Shown: piece after piece, positions 1 through 9,553 of the stretch
Layout: each line of letters opens with the position of its first letter
Position numbering within the stretch: position 1 is the stretch's first letter
Source of the DNA: Mycolicibacterium thermoresistibile
Lineage (GTDB): Bacteria; Actinomycetota; Actinomycetes; Mycobacteriales; Mycobacteriaceae
Assembly (NCBI RefSeq): GCF_900187065.1
Contig: NZ_LT906483.1
Location: 4,464,001 to 4,528,000, forward strand
DNA length: 64,000 nt
Reading direction: 5' to 3'
Program-made: the position numbers and the translations under genes
The notes under the pieces: generated by a model
Databases searched by the model: none
What the model was told of the DNA's origin: nothing
Seen by the model: only the letters and a program-made list of their open reading frames with translations

Positions 1-95
1 CCGCCCACCGCCCGAGGCCGCCACGCGAACGCAGTGAGAACGGCATTCCGCAACGACGAGTAGCTTTGCCGATTTCGACGAAACGGGAAGTGCGG

Positions 96-192
96 AAAAA
101 GAGACGACCCCCGCCAGGGGGGGAGGAGGCGGAGGTCGTCGTGTATCAGTCCCGGGGGGTCGGACTGATGCACACCCGGCATAACCCGGGTA
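96..192 (-). ncRNA. 6C family small RNA (B11-like)
   Basis: The minus strand folds into two hairpins whose loops each carry a run of at least six C residues, the signature of the actinobacterial 6C RNA. The first stem is 162-169/145-152, with six C in the loop. The second stem is 128-140/103-115 (13 bp, one mismatch), with seven C in the loop. A U-tract follows at 100-96, so the second hairpin doubles as an intrinsic terminator. A TATAGT box lies at 204-199, with a TTGCGC -35-like hexamer 19 bp upstream, placing the start near 192 and giving about 97 nt. In M. tuberculosis the B11/6C RNA lies on the same strand just upstream of the homologue of the next gene. 6C RNAs are thought to pair through the C-rich loops with mRNAs of cell-cycle and growth genes (family knowledge). 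Confidence 0.88.
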
Positions 193-198
193 ATGCTC

Positions 199-229
199 AC
201 TATACACACGACCCTGGCCCGCGGCGCAA
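199..229 (-). promoter_or_regulatory. Promoter of the 6C RNA
   Basis: On the minus strand a near-consensus -10 hexamer TATAGT occupies 204-199 and a TTGCGC -35-like hexamer occupies 229-224, with a 19 bp spacer. The start predicted 7 bases below the -10 fits the expected 6C RNA length. The -10 is strong and the -35 assignment is weaker. Confidence 0.6.
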
Positions 230-352
230 GCCCCGAATCGCGACACGCCCGACACCGACCGGGAAAAAGTTGCGTTCGCGGACACCTGTCGTGAACTGCC
301 AGTTTGTACAGATCTGAAGGAAGTGTCACCCAGTGATGCTTATGGTGGACAC

Positions 353-1210
353 GTGACCGATTCCGAGCAGCCCGAAACCATCGACGGCGCGCCGCGGGCA
401 GAGGTGGCAAACGACCGACCGGTCCGCACCGCGGCGTTCTTCGATCTCGACAAGACCGTGATCGCCAAGTCGAGCACGCTCGCTTTCAGCAAACCTTTTT
501 TCGAGCAGGGGCTGATCAATCGGCGGGCGGTGCTCAAGTCCACCTACGCGCAGTTCCTGTTCATGATGTCGGGGGCCGACCACGATCAGATGGACCGGAT
601 GCGCAGCTACCTGACCAACATGGTGGCCGGTTGGGATGTCGATCAGGTCAAGTCGATCGTCGCCGAGACCCTGCACGACATCGTCGACCCGCTGGTGTTC
701 GCCGAGGCCGCCGAACTGATCGCCGACCACAAGCTGTGCGGCCGCGACGTCGTGGTGGTGTCCGCCTCGGGTGAGGAGATCGTGGCGCCGATCGCGCGGG
801 CGCTGGGCGCCACCCACGCGATGGCCACCCGGATGGTGGTCGAGGACGGCAAGTACACCGGGGAGATCGCGTTCTACTGCTACGGCGAGAACAAGGCCGA
901 GGCGATCCGCCAGCTCGCCGCCCGGGAGGGGTACGCACTCGAGCACTGCTACGCCTACTCCGATTCGATCACCGATCTGCCGATGCTCGAGGCCGTCGGA
1001 CATCCCACCGTGGTGAACCCGGACCGGGCACTGCGCAAGGAGGCAGCCGCCCGCAACTGGCCGGTGCTGACGTTCACCCGCCCGGTGTCGCTGCGGGACC
1101 GCATCCCCGCCCCGTCCGGCGCCGCGGTGGCAACCACCGCCGCTGTCGGCATGAGCGCACTCGCGGCGGGCGCGCTGACGTATTCGTTGTTGCGGCGCTT
1201 CGCATTCTGA
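353..1210 (+). CDS. HAD-superfamily phosphatase (SerB-like, subfamily IB)
   Basis: A 285-residue HAD hydrolase related to phosphoserine phosphatases; orthologue of Rv3661. The nucleophile motif DLDKT is at residues 31-35. It is followed by the alpha-helical cap, the VVVSASGEE motif II, and motif III/IV residues around the SDSITDLPML stretch. A C-terminal Ala/Gly-rich hydrophobic segment ending in LLRRFAF could anchor it to the membrane. Family members dephosphorylate small substrates; the substrate here is unknown. GTG at 353 is preferred because GGTGGA precedes it and the M. tuberculosis protein starts similarly. An in-frame GTG at 323 directly abuts an AAGGAAG and would add ten residues. 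It lies between two small-RNA genes. Confidence 0.88.
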   Translation: MTDSEQPETIDGAPRAEVANDRPVRTAAFFDLDKTVIAKSSTLAFSKPFFEQGLINRRAVLKSTYAQFLFMMSGADHDQMDRMRSYLTNMVAGWDVDQVKSIVAETLHDIVDPLVFAEAAELIADHKLCGRDVVVVSASGEEIVAPIARALGATHAMATRMVVEDGKYTGEIAFYCYGENKAEAIRQLAAREGYALEHCYAYSDSITDLPMLEAVGHPTVVNPDRALRKEAAARNWPVLTFTRPVSLRDRIPAPSGAAVATTAAVGMSALAAGALTYSLLRRFAF

Positions 1211-1261
1211 GTTCGGCCGCCGCCACGGCGGGCCGCCCGGCCGCATCCGCTCCCCGAGACC

Positions 1262-1290
1262 TTGATGTGACGGCGATCACGTAGTACAAA
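1262..1290 (+). promoter_or_regulatory. Putative promoter of the Ms1-type RNA
   Basis: TTGATG at 1262-1267 and TACAAA at 1285-1290 are separated by 17 bp, a good sigma-A-like arrangement that would start transcription near 1297. An overlapping TAGTAC at 1282-1287 is an alternative -10. Both are inferences from sequence. Confidence 0.45.
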
Positions 1291-1291
1291 G

Positions 1292-1615
1292 GAAGCACGG
1301 CGGCCCGGTGAGGCCAAGGTCGAGCCGGAAGAGAAGGCCCGACCCCCCGAACCGGGCTACCCAGCACGGGTCCCGGTACCCACGCGTAGCACGTGCCGCT
1401 ATGAAGGCAGAAGTGTTGCGGGCCTGCGTAATTGCGGTAAGCGGGCGACGAGTCGGCCCTTTGGGTTGGGGCCGCAGACGCAGCGCATCGCGAGGACGCC
1501 GAGGCCAACCCACGCAACCCACCTGAGCACGCCTGGTAACCGGCGCCCCGTGCTAGCGGGCGGCGAATCGAGCCAGTTTCGAAGCGCCGCCCGCTTCGTG
1601 TGCGGACCCTCTTCC
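1292..1615 (+). ncRNA. Ms1 / MTS2823-type RNA polymerase-binding RNA
   Basis: A roughly 300-nt non-coding segment between the HAD phosphatase and the downstream minus-strand gene. This is exactly where M. tuberculosis carries the abundant MTS2823 (ncRv13661) RNA and M. smegmatis carries Ms1. A promoter-like pair precedes it. The segment is dense in GC-rich complementary stretches. It closes with a perfect 11 bp hairpin (1555-1565/1585-1595). Ms1 binds core RNA polymerase in stationary phase (established for M. smegmatis). The identification rests on position, size and structure, because sequence identity could not be computed; the exact ends are approximate. No convincing protein-coding frame is present. 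Confidence 0.72.
1555..1595 (+). terminator. 3' hairpin of the Ms1-type RNA
   Basis: A perfect 11 bp inverted repeat, 1555-1565 with 1585-1595, separated by 19 bases. It lacks a clear U-tract but lies where transcription of the RNA should end. It may be part of the RNA's closing stem rather than a terminator proper. Confidence 0.45.
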
Positions 1616-1618
1616 CGA

Positions 1619-1714
1619 CCCCGCCTCATTCGCCTCCGCCTGCGCTTCGGCCCCGCCTCATTCGCCTCCGCCTGCGCTTCGGCCCCGCCTAATTCGCCTC
1701 CGCCTGCGCTTCGG
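1619..1714. repeat. 32-bp tandem repeat, three copies
   Basis: Three near-identical 32-bp units begin at about 1621, 1653 and 1685. They differ mainly at one base, where the first two units read CCTCATTCG and the last reads CCTAATTCG. The last unit encodes the C-terminus of the adjacent minus-strand gene, and its variant base forms that gene's TAG stop. The other two units lie just beyond the stop. Confidence 0.9.
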
Positions 1715-2435
1715 CGATCGAAATCGCTTCCCGCGCACCGGCATGCAACGCACGCGCGGTCAACATCAACCAGGTGGTGAGCCCGTCCCGGGTGCCCGAG
1801 GCGAAGCCCTGCGCCGCCGCCCGGTAGTCCCGCTGCTGGGTCATCCAGAACACCTCCGGCACCCCCAGACCGTGCGGGTCCAGACCGCTGGCCATCGTCA
1901 CCAACCGCGACGCCGCGCGGGCCACCACCCCGTCCGCGGTGCCGAACGGCGCCAGCGCGAGCAGCTCACCGTGCACCACCGCCGCCAGCACCGTCGCGGG
2001 CGCCCGGGTGCCGCCGGTCACCAGATGGGCCAGCAGCTCCAACCGTTGCCCGGTCTCGGTGTCACCGCGCGGGCGGCCCAGGTGGTCGTCGTCGGTGAGG
2101 TCCGCGGCCGCCAGCGCGTGCAGCCGGGCCAGCGCCTGCAGCGGCGCCCGCCGCCACACCCCGACCAGGGCGGTCTCCCCGCCCTCCAGCGCCTGCGCCA
2201 CCCGCAGCGCGCCCGCCAGGATCGGATCGGGCGGATCGTCCGGTGCGATCTGCAGCGGCCCACCGTCGAGCACCGAGGAGGCCCGGGCAGCGCGCAACGC
2301 CGCCTCGGCCGCGGTGGTCGGCCAGCCGCGCAGGTTGACGCGGTGCCGGTGGGCCTTGCCCAGCGCCTCCCGCGCCAGCTCACCGGCCGATGTCACCCCG
2401 GGAAGCTCGGTCAACGGCGCCAACGGATCGGTCAC
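1689..2435 (-). CDS. Conserved hypothetical protein, degenerate Fic-like
   Basis: A 248-residue Ala/Leu-rich protein, the orthologue of Rv3662c, often annotated vaguely as an oxidoreductase. The central stretch HGELLALAPFGTADGVVAR resembles the Fic core (His...PF..GNGR..R), but the Asn and first Arg of the catalytic loop are replaced, so AMP-transferase activity is doubtful. No signal peptide or membrane segment is seen. It starts at GTG 2435, next to the divergent acs promoter region. The last seven residues (AEAQAEA type) come from one unit of a 32-bp tandem repeat that continues past the stop. Function unknown. Confidence 0.8.
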   Translation of the reverse strand: MTDPLAPLTELPGVTSAGELAREALGKAHRHRVNLRGWPTTAAEAALRAARASSVLDGGPLQIAPDDPPDPILAGALRVAQALEGGETALVGVWRRAPLQALARLHALAAADLTDDDHLGRPRGDTETGQRLELLAHLVTGGTRAPATVLAAVVHGELLALAPFGTADGVVARAASRLVTMASGLDPHGLGVPEVFWMTQQRDYRAAAQGFASGTRDGLTTWLMLTARALHAGAREAISIAEAQAEAN

Positions 2436-2544
2436 GAAGCCACGCTAACCCGGTCCAAGCCCGCACCGGCCGGCCGGGCCGCCGGACCGGCGAATCCACC
2501 CGATGGATGTGGTGACCCAGCCGACTTTCGGCATCCGCAATGGA

Positions 2545-2556
2545 TAGGCTCACACC

Positions 2557-2557
<1 letters not shown>
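2545..2557 (+). promoter_or_regulatory. Probable leaderless promoter of acs
   Basis: TAGGCT at 2545-2550 stands six bases before the ATG at 2557, and no Shine-Dalgarno sequence is present. This spacing places the transcription start on the initiation codon, the usual mycobacterial leaderless arrangement. Confidence 0.5.
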
Positions 2558-4518
<1,961 letters not shown>

Positions 4519-4520
4519 CT

Positions 4521-4554
4521 GCGCCGTCCGGCCGGGGCGATCAGGGGACGGCGC
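4521..4554. terminator. Convergent terminator hairpin acs / protease
   Basis: A perfect 9 bp GC-rich stem, 4521-4529 with 4546-4554, and a 16-base loop. It lies just after the acs stop and reaches into the last codons of the opposing protease gene. There is no U-run on either strand, which is common for mycobacterial terminators. Confidence 0.5.
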
Positions 4555-5248
4555 CGATCGGCACGAACCCCGCACCCGGCCGGTTCTTGGCGTTGATGTC
4601 GGCGAGCTGGGTGTTGAACGAGATGGTGACCGCCGGCGTGTGCAGCGGGATGAACTTGACCACGCACGTCGGCAACACCTCGCTGAACGCGCCGTGGATC
4701 ATGCCGACCAGCCGGTTGTTCACCGTGACCGGCGCACCGGAGTCACCCGGCTGACCGCACACCTGGTTCACGATGGTGCCCGGCTGCTGGCCCGGGCCCC
4801 AGGTCACCCCGCAGGAGTGACCGGTGGTGCGGCCCAGCTTGCACGCGATCTCCCCGAACACCGGGTCCGGCCCCAACCCGTCGATGCGGAATCCGTTGAC
4901 CTCGTTGACCGGGATCACCTTCTGCGGATCGAACTCGATCACCGCGTAGTCCAGCGCGTCGTTACCGGCGACCATGGTGCCCAGCACTCCGGCGTCCTCG
5001 GCGCCCTCGGCGGACACCACCGCGCCCGGGCCGCCGCAGTGCGCCGAGGTGAATCCGACCAGCGCGCCACGGTTGTCGTGACCGATCGTGGTCAGCGTGC
5101 ACAACGTCTCACCATTGACCACCAGGCCCGAACCGCCGCCCAGCGGCACCGGGCCGGCGGCGTGGGCGACGACGGACGGCACCAGCGCCGCAACCAGCAA
5201 CCCGGTCAATGCGACGATGGGCAACATCCAGCGGCGTCTGGTCGCCAA
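4541..5248 (-). CDS. Secreted trypsin-like serine protease
   Basis: A 235-residue chymotrypsin-fold protease, orthologue of Rv3668c. A signal peptide is visible: RRR, then a hydrophobic run, then AHAAG near residue 31. The triad is His70 (TSAHC), Asp100 (LDYAV) and Ser170 (GDSGAP). Several Cys residues (50, 71, 136, 146, 164) suggest disulfides, consistent with a secreted enzyme. The start is TTG at 5248 with GGGAGGA five bases upstream. It is convergent with acs. Substrate unknown. Confidence 0.88.
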   Translation of the reverse strand: MATRRRWMLPIVALTGLLVAALVPSVVAHAAGPVPLGGGSGLVVNGETLCTLTTIGHDNRGALVGFTSAHCGGPGAVVSAEGAEDAGVLGTMVAGNDALDYAVIEFDPQKVIPVNEVNGFRIDGLGPDPVFGEIACKLGRTTGHSCGVTWGPGQQPGTIVNQVCGQPGDSGAPVTVNNRLVGMIHGAFSEVLPTCVVKFIPLHTPAVTISFNTQLADINAKNRPGAGFVPIGAVP

Positions 5249-5383
5249 GTGTCCTCCCGAAAACCGACGTTCCCCGACCCGCTACAACACGCTCGACAGC
5301 CAGTCTAACCGCGACCGGCATCGTTGAGCGGGTCTGCGCATGGCAACATGAACCGCGACCCACCGACATCGGAGGATGTTCTC

Positions 5384-5899
5384 GTGAGCACTGGCGAGCG
5401 TAAGAATGGCGTGCCGACCACCGTCACCTCGATCCCCTTGGTCGACCCGCACGCGCCCAAACCCGATCCGTCGATCGGGGATCTCGTCAAAGACGCGACG
5501 GCACAGGTGTCGACGCTGGTGCGGGCCGAGGTCGAACTGGCCAAGGCCGAGATCACCCGCGACGTCAAACGCGGTCTCACCGGCAGCGTGTTCTTCATCG
5601 CCGCGCTGACCGTGCTGTTCTACTCCACGTTCTTCCTGTTCTTCTTCCTCGCCGAGCTGCTCGACACCTGGTTGTGGCGGTGGGCCGCGTTCCTGATCGT
5701 GTTCGGGATCATGGTCGTCGTCGCGGCCGTGCTCGCGCTGTTCGGATATCTGAAGGTGCGCCGCATCCGCGGGCCGAAGCAGACCATCGAATCGGTCAGG
5801 GAGACCCGCGAAGCCCTCACCCCCGGCCACGACCGGGCCGGGGCCCCGACCGCACCCGAGGCCACGGCCGGTAAACCGAGCGACCCATCCGGTTGGTGA
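5384..5899 (+). CDS. Phage-holin-3_6-family membrane protein
   Basis: A 171-residue protein with two adjacent hydrophobic helices (about residues 68-92 and 103-127) separated by a short LLDTWLWRW turn. Charged, partly amphipathic flanks surround them. Orthologue of Rv3669. The family name comes from remote similarity to holins. The protein is a conserved actinobacterial chromosomal gene with no phage genes nearby. GTG at 5384 has GGAGG eight bases upstream and matches the start of the tuberculosis protein. The stop overlaps the next start in TGATG, so the two genes are probably translated together. Role unknown. Confidence 0.85.
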   Translation: MSTGERKNGVPTTVTSIPLVDPHAPKPDPSIGDLVKDATAQVSTLVRAEVELAKAEITRDVKRGLTGSVFFIAALTVLFYSTFFLFFFLAELLDTWLWRWAAFLIVFGIMVVVAAVLALFGYLKVRRIRGPKQTIESVRETREALTPGHDRAGAPTAPEATAGKPSDPSGW

Positions 5900-6864
5900 T
5901 GCCGCCGCCCGACCCGTCGGTGACCCGCATCGACGGTCCCTGGCGTCACCACGAGGTGCACGCCAACGGCATCCGCTTCCACGTGGTGGAGGCCGAACCG
6001 GATGAGGCCGACCGGCGGATCCCGCGGACCGAGCGGCCGTTGGTCATCCTGCTGCACGGGTTCGGGTCGTTCTGGTACTCCTGGCGCCATCAGCTGACCG
6101 GCCTGACCGGACTGACCGGGGCGCGGGTGGTGGCGGTCGATCTGCGCGGCTACGGCGGCAGCGACAAACCGCCGCGCGGCTACGACGGCTGGACCCTGGC
6201 CGGTGACACCGCCGGGCTGGTCCGCGCACTCGGACATCCGCGCGCGGCGCTGGTCGGCCACGCCGACGGCGGGCTGGTCTGCTGGGCCACCGCGGTGCTG
6301 CATCCCCGGGTGGTGCGGTCGATCGCGCTGGTCAGCTCCCCGCATCCGGCGGCGTTACGGGCCTCGGCGCTGTCGAACCGCGCACAGGCGCGCGCCCTGC
6401 TGCCGTCACTGCTGAGCTATCAGCTGCCGCGCTGGCCGGAACGGATGTTGACCAAGGACGACGGCGCCCGGCTCGAGCGGCTGGTGCGCAGCCGGGCCGG
6501 CGCGCAGTGGCCGGCGACCCAGGACTTCGCCACCACCGTCGGGCATCTGCGCCGCGCCATCCAGATCCCCTCGGCGGCGCACTCCGCGCTGGAGTACCAG
6601 CGCTGGGCGGTGCGCAGCCAGCTGCGCAGCGAGGGACACCGGTTCATGCGGTTGATGACCCGGCCGGTCCGCGTTCCGGTGCTGCACCTGCACGGCGAGT
6701 CCGACCCGTACGTGCTGGCCGACCCGGTGCACCGGACGCAGCGCCACGCCCCGCACGGCCGCTACGTATCCGTGCCGGGCGCAGGGCATTTCGCCCACGA
6801 GGAAGCCCCCGCTGTGGTCAACGAGGAACTCGGCCGCTTCCTGACCGGCCGCACCGGCCGTTAA
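5899..6864 (+). CDS. ephE: Alpha/beta hydrolase, EphE-like
   Basis: A 321-residue alpha/beta-hydrolase, orthologue of Rv3670 (putative epoxide hydrolase E). The oxyanion-side HGFGSFWYSW is at residues 53-62 and the late acid/base residues are in HGESDPYV and GAGHFAHEE. The nucleophile elbow reads GHADGG at 120-125. The usual nucleophile position is Ala122, and the only acidic residue, Asp123, is one place late. Epoxide hydrolases normally show Asp at the elbow, so catalysis by the standard route is uncertain. ATG 5899 overlaps the preceding stop (TGATG). The 3' end overlaps the convergent marP by four bases. Confidence 0.85.
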   Translation: MPPPDPSVTRIDGPWRHHEVHANGIRFHVVEAEPDEADRRIPRTERPLVILLHGFGSFWYSWRHQLTGLTGLTGARVVAVDLRGYGGSDKPPRGYDGWTLAGDTAGLVRALGHPRAALVGHADGGLVCWATAVLHPRVVRSIALVSSPHPAALRASALSNRAQARALLPSLLSYQLPRWPERMLTKDDGARLERLVRSRAGAQWPATQDFATTVGHLRRAIQIPSAAHSALEYQRWAVRSQLRSEGHRFMRLMTRPVRVPVLHLHGESDPYVLADPVHRTQRHAPHGRYVSVPGAGHFAHEEAPAVVNEELGRFLTGRTGR

Positions 6865-8063
6865 GGGGCCGGCGCGCCCACGCACTGCCCGGTCGGAACC
6901 GGTTCGGTGTTGCCGACCCGGGCGATCTGATGCTCGACCTGCTTGGCGGTGAGCACGAAGCCGGTGTCGTCGTCATCGACGGCCGCGCCGAACACCACCC
7001 CGAGCACCTTGCCGCTGCGGTCGATCATCGGTCCGCCGGAGTTGCCCTGTTTGATGCTGCCGCGCACCGTGTAGACGCTGCGGGTGACGGTCTTGCTCTG
7101 GTAGATGTCCGGGCCCTTGAGGGTGATGGTCTCGCGCACCCGCACCGGGGTGGCCACGAAGTCACCGCCGCCCGGATAGCCCATCGCCACCGCGTCGGTG
7201 CCCGGCGGCGCCTCGTGATCGACGAACTGCAACGGCCGCAACGGAAGATCTGGCACATCGAGGATGGAGATGTCGATGTCCGGGTCGTAGGACACCACGG
7301 TGGCCGGATACTCCTGGCCGTCGGCGTCGATGGTGACCTGATCAGCCCCCGCGACGACGTGCGCATTGGACATCACCCGGTTGGGGGCGATGACGAAACC
7401 GCTGCCCTCCAGCACCTTCCGGCAGACCTCGGCGACACCGCGGATCTTGACCACGCTCGGCGCGGTCAGACCGACCACGGTGTCCTGGGCCAGTGCCGGA
7501 TCGGGTTCGTCGACGGCGGCGATCGGGGTGCGGCCGAAGGGTTCCAGCACATCGGGCAGCCCGGAGTCGTCGAGCAACGCCGAGATACGCTGCGGCACCG
7601 ACCGCAACCATTCCGGCGCGACCTTGTCGACCTCGGAGAGCAGTCGTGAATCGCTCACCGCGGCGGCCACCGCCGGCTGACCCGACGTCGACGCCAGCGG
7701 GGTGGCCAGCAGCCAGGCCGCGAGCAGCACCGCCACCAGTTGCATCGCGACGCCGGTCACCGAGTCCAGCGCGCGCACCGGCCCGCTGCGGAGTGCGCTG
7801 CGCGCCGCGCGGCCCAGCACCACACCGGCGATCTCGCCGATCACCACCAGCGCCAGGATCAGGAACAGGGTGGCGAACAGCCGGGTTCGGGCGCCGTCGA
7901 TGTAGGTGACGACGTGCGGGGCCAGCAGCACCCCGGCCACCGCGCCGAGCACCACCCCCAGGAAGGACATCAACGAACCCACCGCGCCGGAGCGCCACCC
8001 GGAGATCGCGGCGATCAACGCCACGGCGAGGATGGCGAAGTCGAGCCATTGCGCCGCTGTCAT
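6861..8063 (-). CDS. marP: Periplasmic acid-resistance serine protease MarP
   Basis: A 400-residue membrane-anchored protease, orthologue of Rv3671c. The first 125 residues hold four hydrophobic helices (CvpA-like). The chymotrypsin-like domain follows with His235 (SNAHVV), Asp264 (DISIL) and Ser342 (GNSGGP). Cys214 and Cys394 match the disulfide pair that controls activity in the tuberculosis enzyme. MarP is needed for pH homeostasis in acid and oxidative stress and cleaves the peptidoglycan hydrolase RipA in the periplasm (known for M. tuberculosis). It is the last gene of a four-gene minus-strand run nth-thioredoxin-Nudix-marP, nine bases after the Nudix stop. Confidence 0.95.
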   Translation of the reverse strand: MTAAQWLDFAILAVALIAAISGWRSGAVGSLMSFLGVVLGAVAGVLLAPHVVTYIDGARTRLFATLFLILALVVIGEIAGVVLGRAARSALRSGPVRALDSVTGVAMQLVAVLLAAWLLATPLASTSGQPAVAAAVSDSRLLSEVDKVAPEWLRSVPQRISALLDDSGLPDVLEPFGRTPIAAVDEPDPALAQDTVVGLTAPSVVKIRGVAEVCRKVLEGSGFVIAPNRVMSNAHVVAGADQVTIDADGQEYPATVVSYDPDIDISILDVPDLPLRPLQFVDHEAPPGTDAVAMGYPGGGDFVATPVRVRETITLKGPDIYQSKTVTRSVYTVRGSIKQGNSGGPMIDRSGKVLGVVFGAAVDDDDTGFVLTAKQVEHQIARVGNTEPVPTGQCVGAPAP

Positions 8064-8072
8064 TGTCGAGCC

Positions 8073-8900
8073 TCAGTCATCGTGGGCATCACCGTATCTG
8101 CCGGGCGACCGATCCGGGCTTCCGGCAAGGGCCATGGCCTCGTCGAGTTCGCGAACGTCGTCGGTGTTCCAGGGTCGGGCCCAGCCGGCCACGTCGAGCA
8201 TCGCGGAGATCACCTGTCCGGTGAAACCCCACACCAGCATCTCGTTGAGCACGAACGCGGGCCAGGCGAGGCGGTGGGTCCGGGCGTCGCGGTGCACCAT
8301 GATGCGGTTTTCCGGGTTGACGAAGGCGCGCACCGGAATCCGCGACACCAGTGCCGCCTCGGCCGGATCGACGACGCCGACCGGGCCGGGATCCGGTGAG
8401 TAGGCCAGCACCGGCACCACGTGGAACCCCGACGGTGGGATGAACATCTTCTCCATCGTCGCCAGCGGCTGCAGCCGGGCGGTGTCGATTCCGGTCTCCT
8501 CGGCGGCCTCCCGAAGCGCGGTGTACACCGGGTCCGGGTCGGTGTCGTCGGCGGCGCCGCCCGGGAACGCGGCCTGCCCGGCGTGATGCCGCAGCGTCGA
8601 CGCGCGCACCGTCAGCAGCAGGTCGGCGTCGTCGGGCAGTTCACCGGCCGGCGCGTCCGGCGGGCCGGAGAACAACACCAGCACCGCGGCGTCCCGCTTG
8701 GGCTTCCCGGCGGGGCCGGACGTGTCCCGGCCCGCGGCCCGGTCGGCTTCGGCGTCGGCCTCCAGGATCGCCGACACCACCTCCGCGGGCAGCCGGCGCC
8801 GGTACGCCCGCCGGATGTGGTCGACGTTGTCGACCAGCTGCTTGAGCCAGGGCGGCGCAGCATCGGGAGCCAGCCGGCTCCGTTCCCGCTCCCACCTCAC
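8073..8900 (-). CDS. Nudix hydrolase, CoA pyrophosphatase-like
   Basis: A 275-residue Nudix protein, orthologue of Rv3672c. The box reads FPGGAADDTD followed by TALREAAEETGI, with the longer spacing found in the NudL/NUDT7 CoA-diphosphatase subfamily rather than the classical 23-residue box. The REAAEE glutamates are the metal ligands. This family splits CoA or its derivatives into phosphopantetheine and 3',5'-ADP; the substrate here is inferred. GTG 8900 overlaps the upstream thioredoxin-like gene by four bases, so translational coupling is likely. Confidence 0.85.
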   Translation of the reverse strand: MRWERERSRLAPDAAPPWLKQLVDNVDHIRRAYRRRLPAEVVSAILEADAEADRAAGRDTSGPAGKPKRDAAVLVLFSGPPDAPAGELPDDADLLLTVRASTLRHHAGQAAFPGGAADDTDPDPVYTALREAAEETGIDTARLQPLATMEKMFIPPSGFHVVPVLAYSPDPGPVGVVDPAEAALVSRIPVRAFVNPENRIMVHRDARTHRLAWPAFVLNEMLVWGFTGQVISAMLDVAGWARPWNTDDVRELDEAMALAGSPDRSPGRYGDAHDD

Positions 8901-9541
8901 CGCGACTCTCCTAACTCCCGCTCGACCGCCGCGGCGATCTCATCGGCGGTGGTGAACGCGCGCGGCAGAACCTCGCCCACGGTACCGTCCGCCCGCAACA
9001 CCACCGTGGCAGGCATCACATTCGGCACCCGCAGCGCCGCGGCGATTCTGCGCTCACCGTCCTGCAGCGTCGGCAACCGCACCCCGAGTTCGGTCAGCAG
9101 GGCCAGCCCGGCCGCCTCGTTGGGATCCTGGTGCACGGTCAGCACGGTCACCTCGGGGCCGGCCCGGTGCTGGTATTCGGCCATGGCGGGCAGTTCGTCG
9201 CGGCACGGTCCGCACCAGTAGGCCCACAGGTTGAGTACCACCGGCCGGCCGGCCAGCGCGGGCGCCACGTCGATCGGGGCGCCGTCGGCGGCGCACCGCA
9301 CCTCGATGCCGCGCAGCGGCTCCGGGCCCGCTCCGCCGTCGCCCTCCGGACACGGCGCCAGATCCGCGGCGGCCCGCACCTCGGCCGGCGCCGCTCGGTC
9401 CCCGGCCGGTTGTTCGGCGACCACCGGCGGACCGCCGCGCTGCGCGGGTGGGGCCGGGCTGTCGAGTTGCCGCCACAGTCCCACACCCACGGCCAGCGCC
9501 ACGATCAGCGCAGCCAGGCTCCAGCGGGTCGTCGCACTCAT
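8897..9541 (-). CDS. Membrane-anchored TlpA-like thioredoxin
   Basis: A 214-residue protein with one N-terminal membrane helix (about residues 8-24), an Ala/Pro-rich linker, and a thioredoxin fold with the redox motif WCGPC. It ends in the TVGEVLPRAFT strand/turn typical of TlpA/ResA proteins. It should face the periplasm and reduce or oxidise disulfides there; partners are unknown. Two further Cys (CPEGDGG and VRCAADG) lie before the WCGPC motif. Orthologue of Rv3673c. It overlaps the Nudix gene by four bases and follows nth by 12 bases. Confidence 0.87.
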   Translation of the reverse strand: MSATTRWSLAALIVALAVGVGLWRQLDSPAPPAQRGGPPVVAEQPAGDRAAPAEVRAAADLAPCPEGDGGAGPEPLRGIEVRCAADGAPIDVAPALAGRPVVLNLWAYWCGPCRDELPAMAEYQHRAGPEVTVLTVHQDPNEAAGLALLTELGVRLPTLQDGERRIAAALRVPNVMPATVVLRADGTVGEVLPRAFTTADEIAAAVERELGESR

Positions 9542-9553
9542 GGGCCGCGGCCT

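Noticed and set aside
66..317. An open reading frame of 83 codons on the plus strand before the first gene.
   Set aside because: It runs across the 6C RNA hairpins on the opposite strand, is Arg/Pro-rich without family features and has no ribosome-binding site.
1292..1615. Possible RNase P RNA or tmRNA in the structured gap.
   Set aside because: The conserved P RNA core and the tmRNA tag-peptide frame and tRNA-like ends were not found; position fits Ms1 instead.
5384..5899. Holin-family protein as sign of a prophage.
   Set aside because: No other phage gene nearby, synteny with M. tuberculosis is intact, and the family is a normal actinobacterial chromosomal one.
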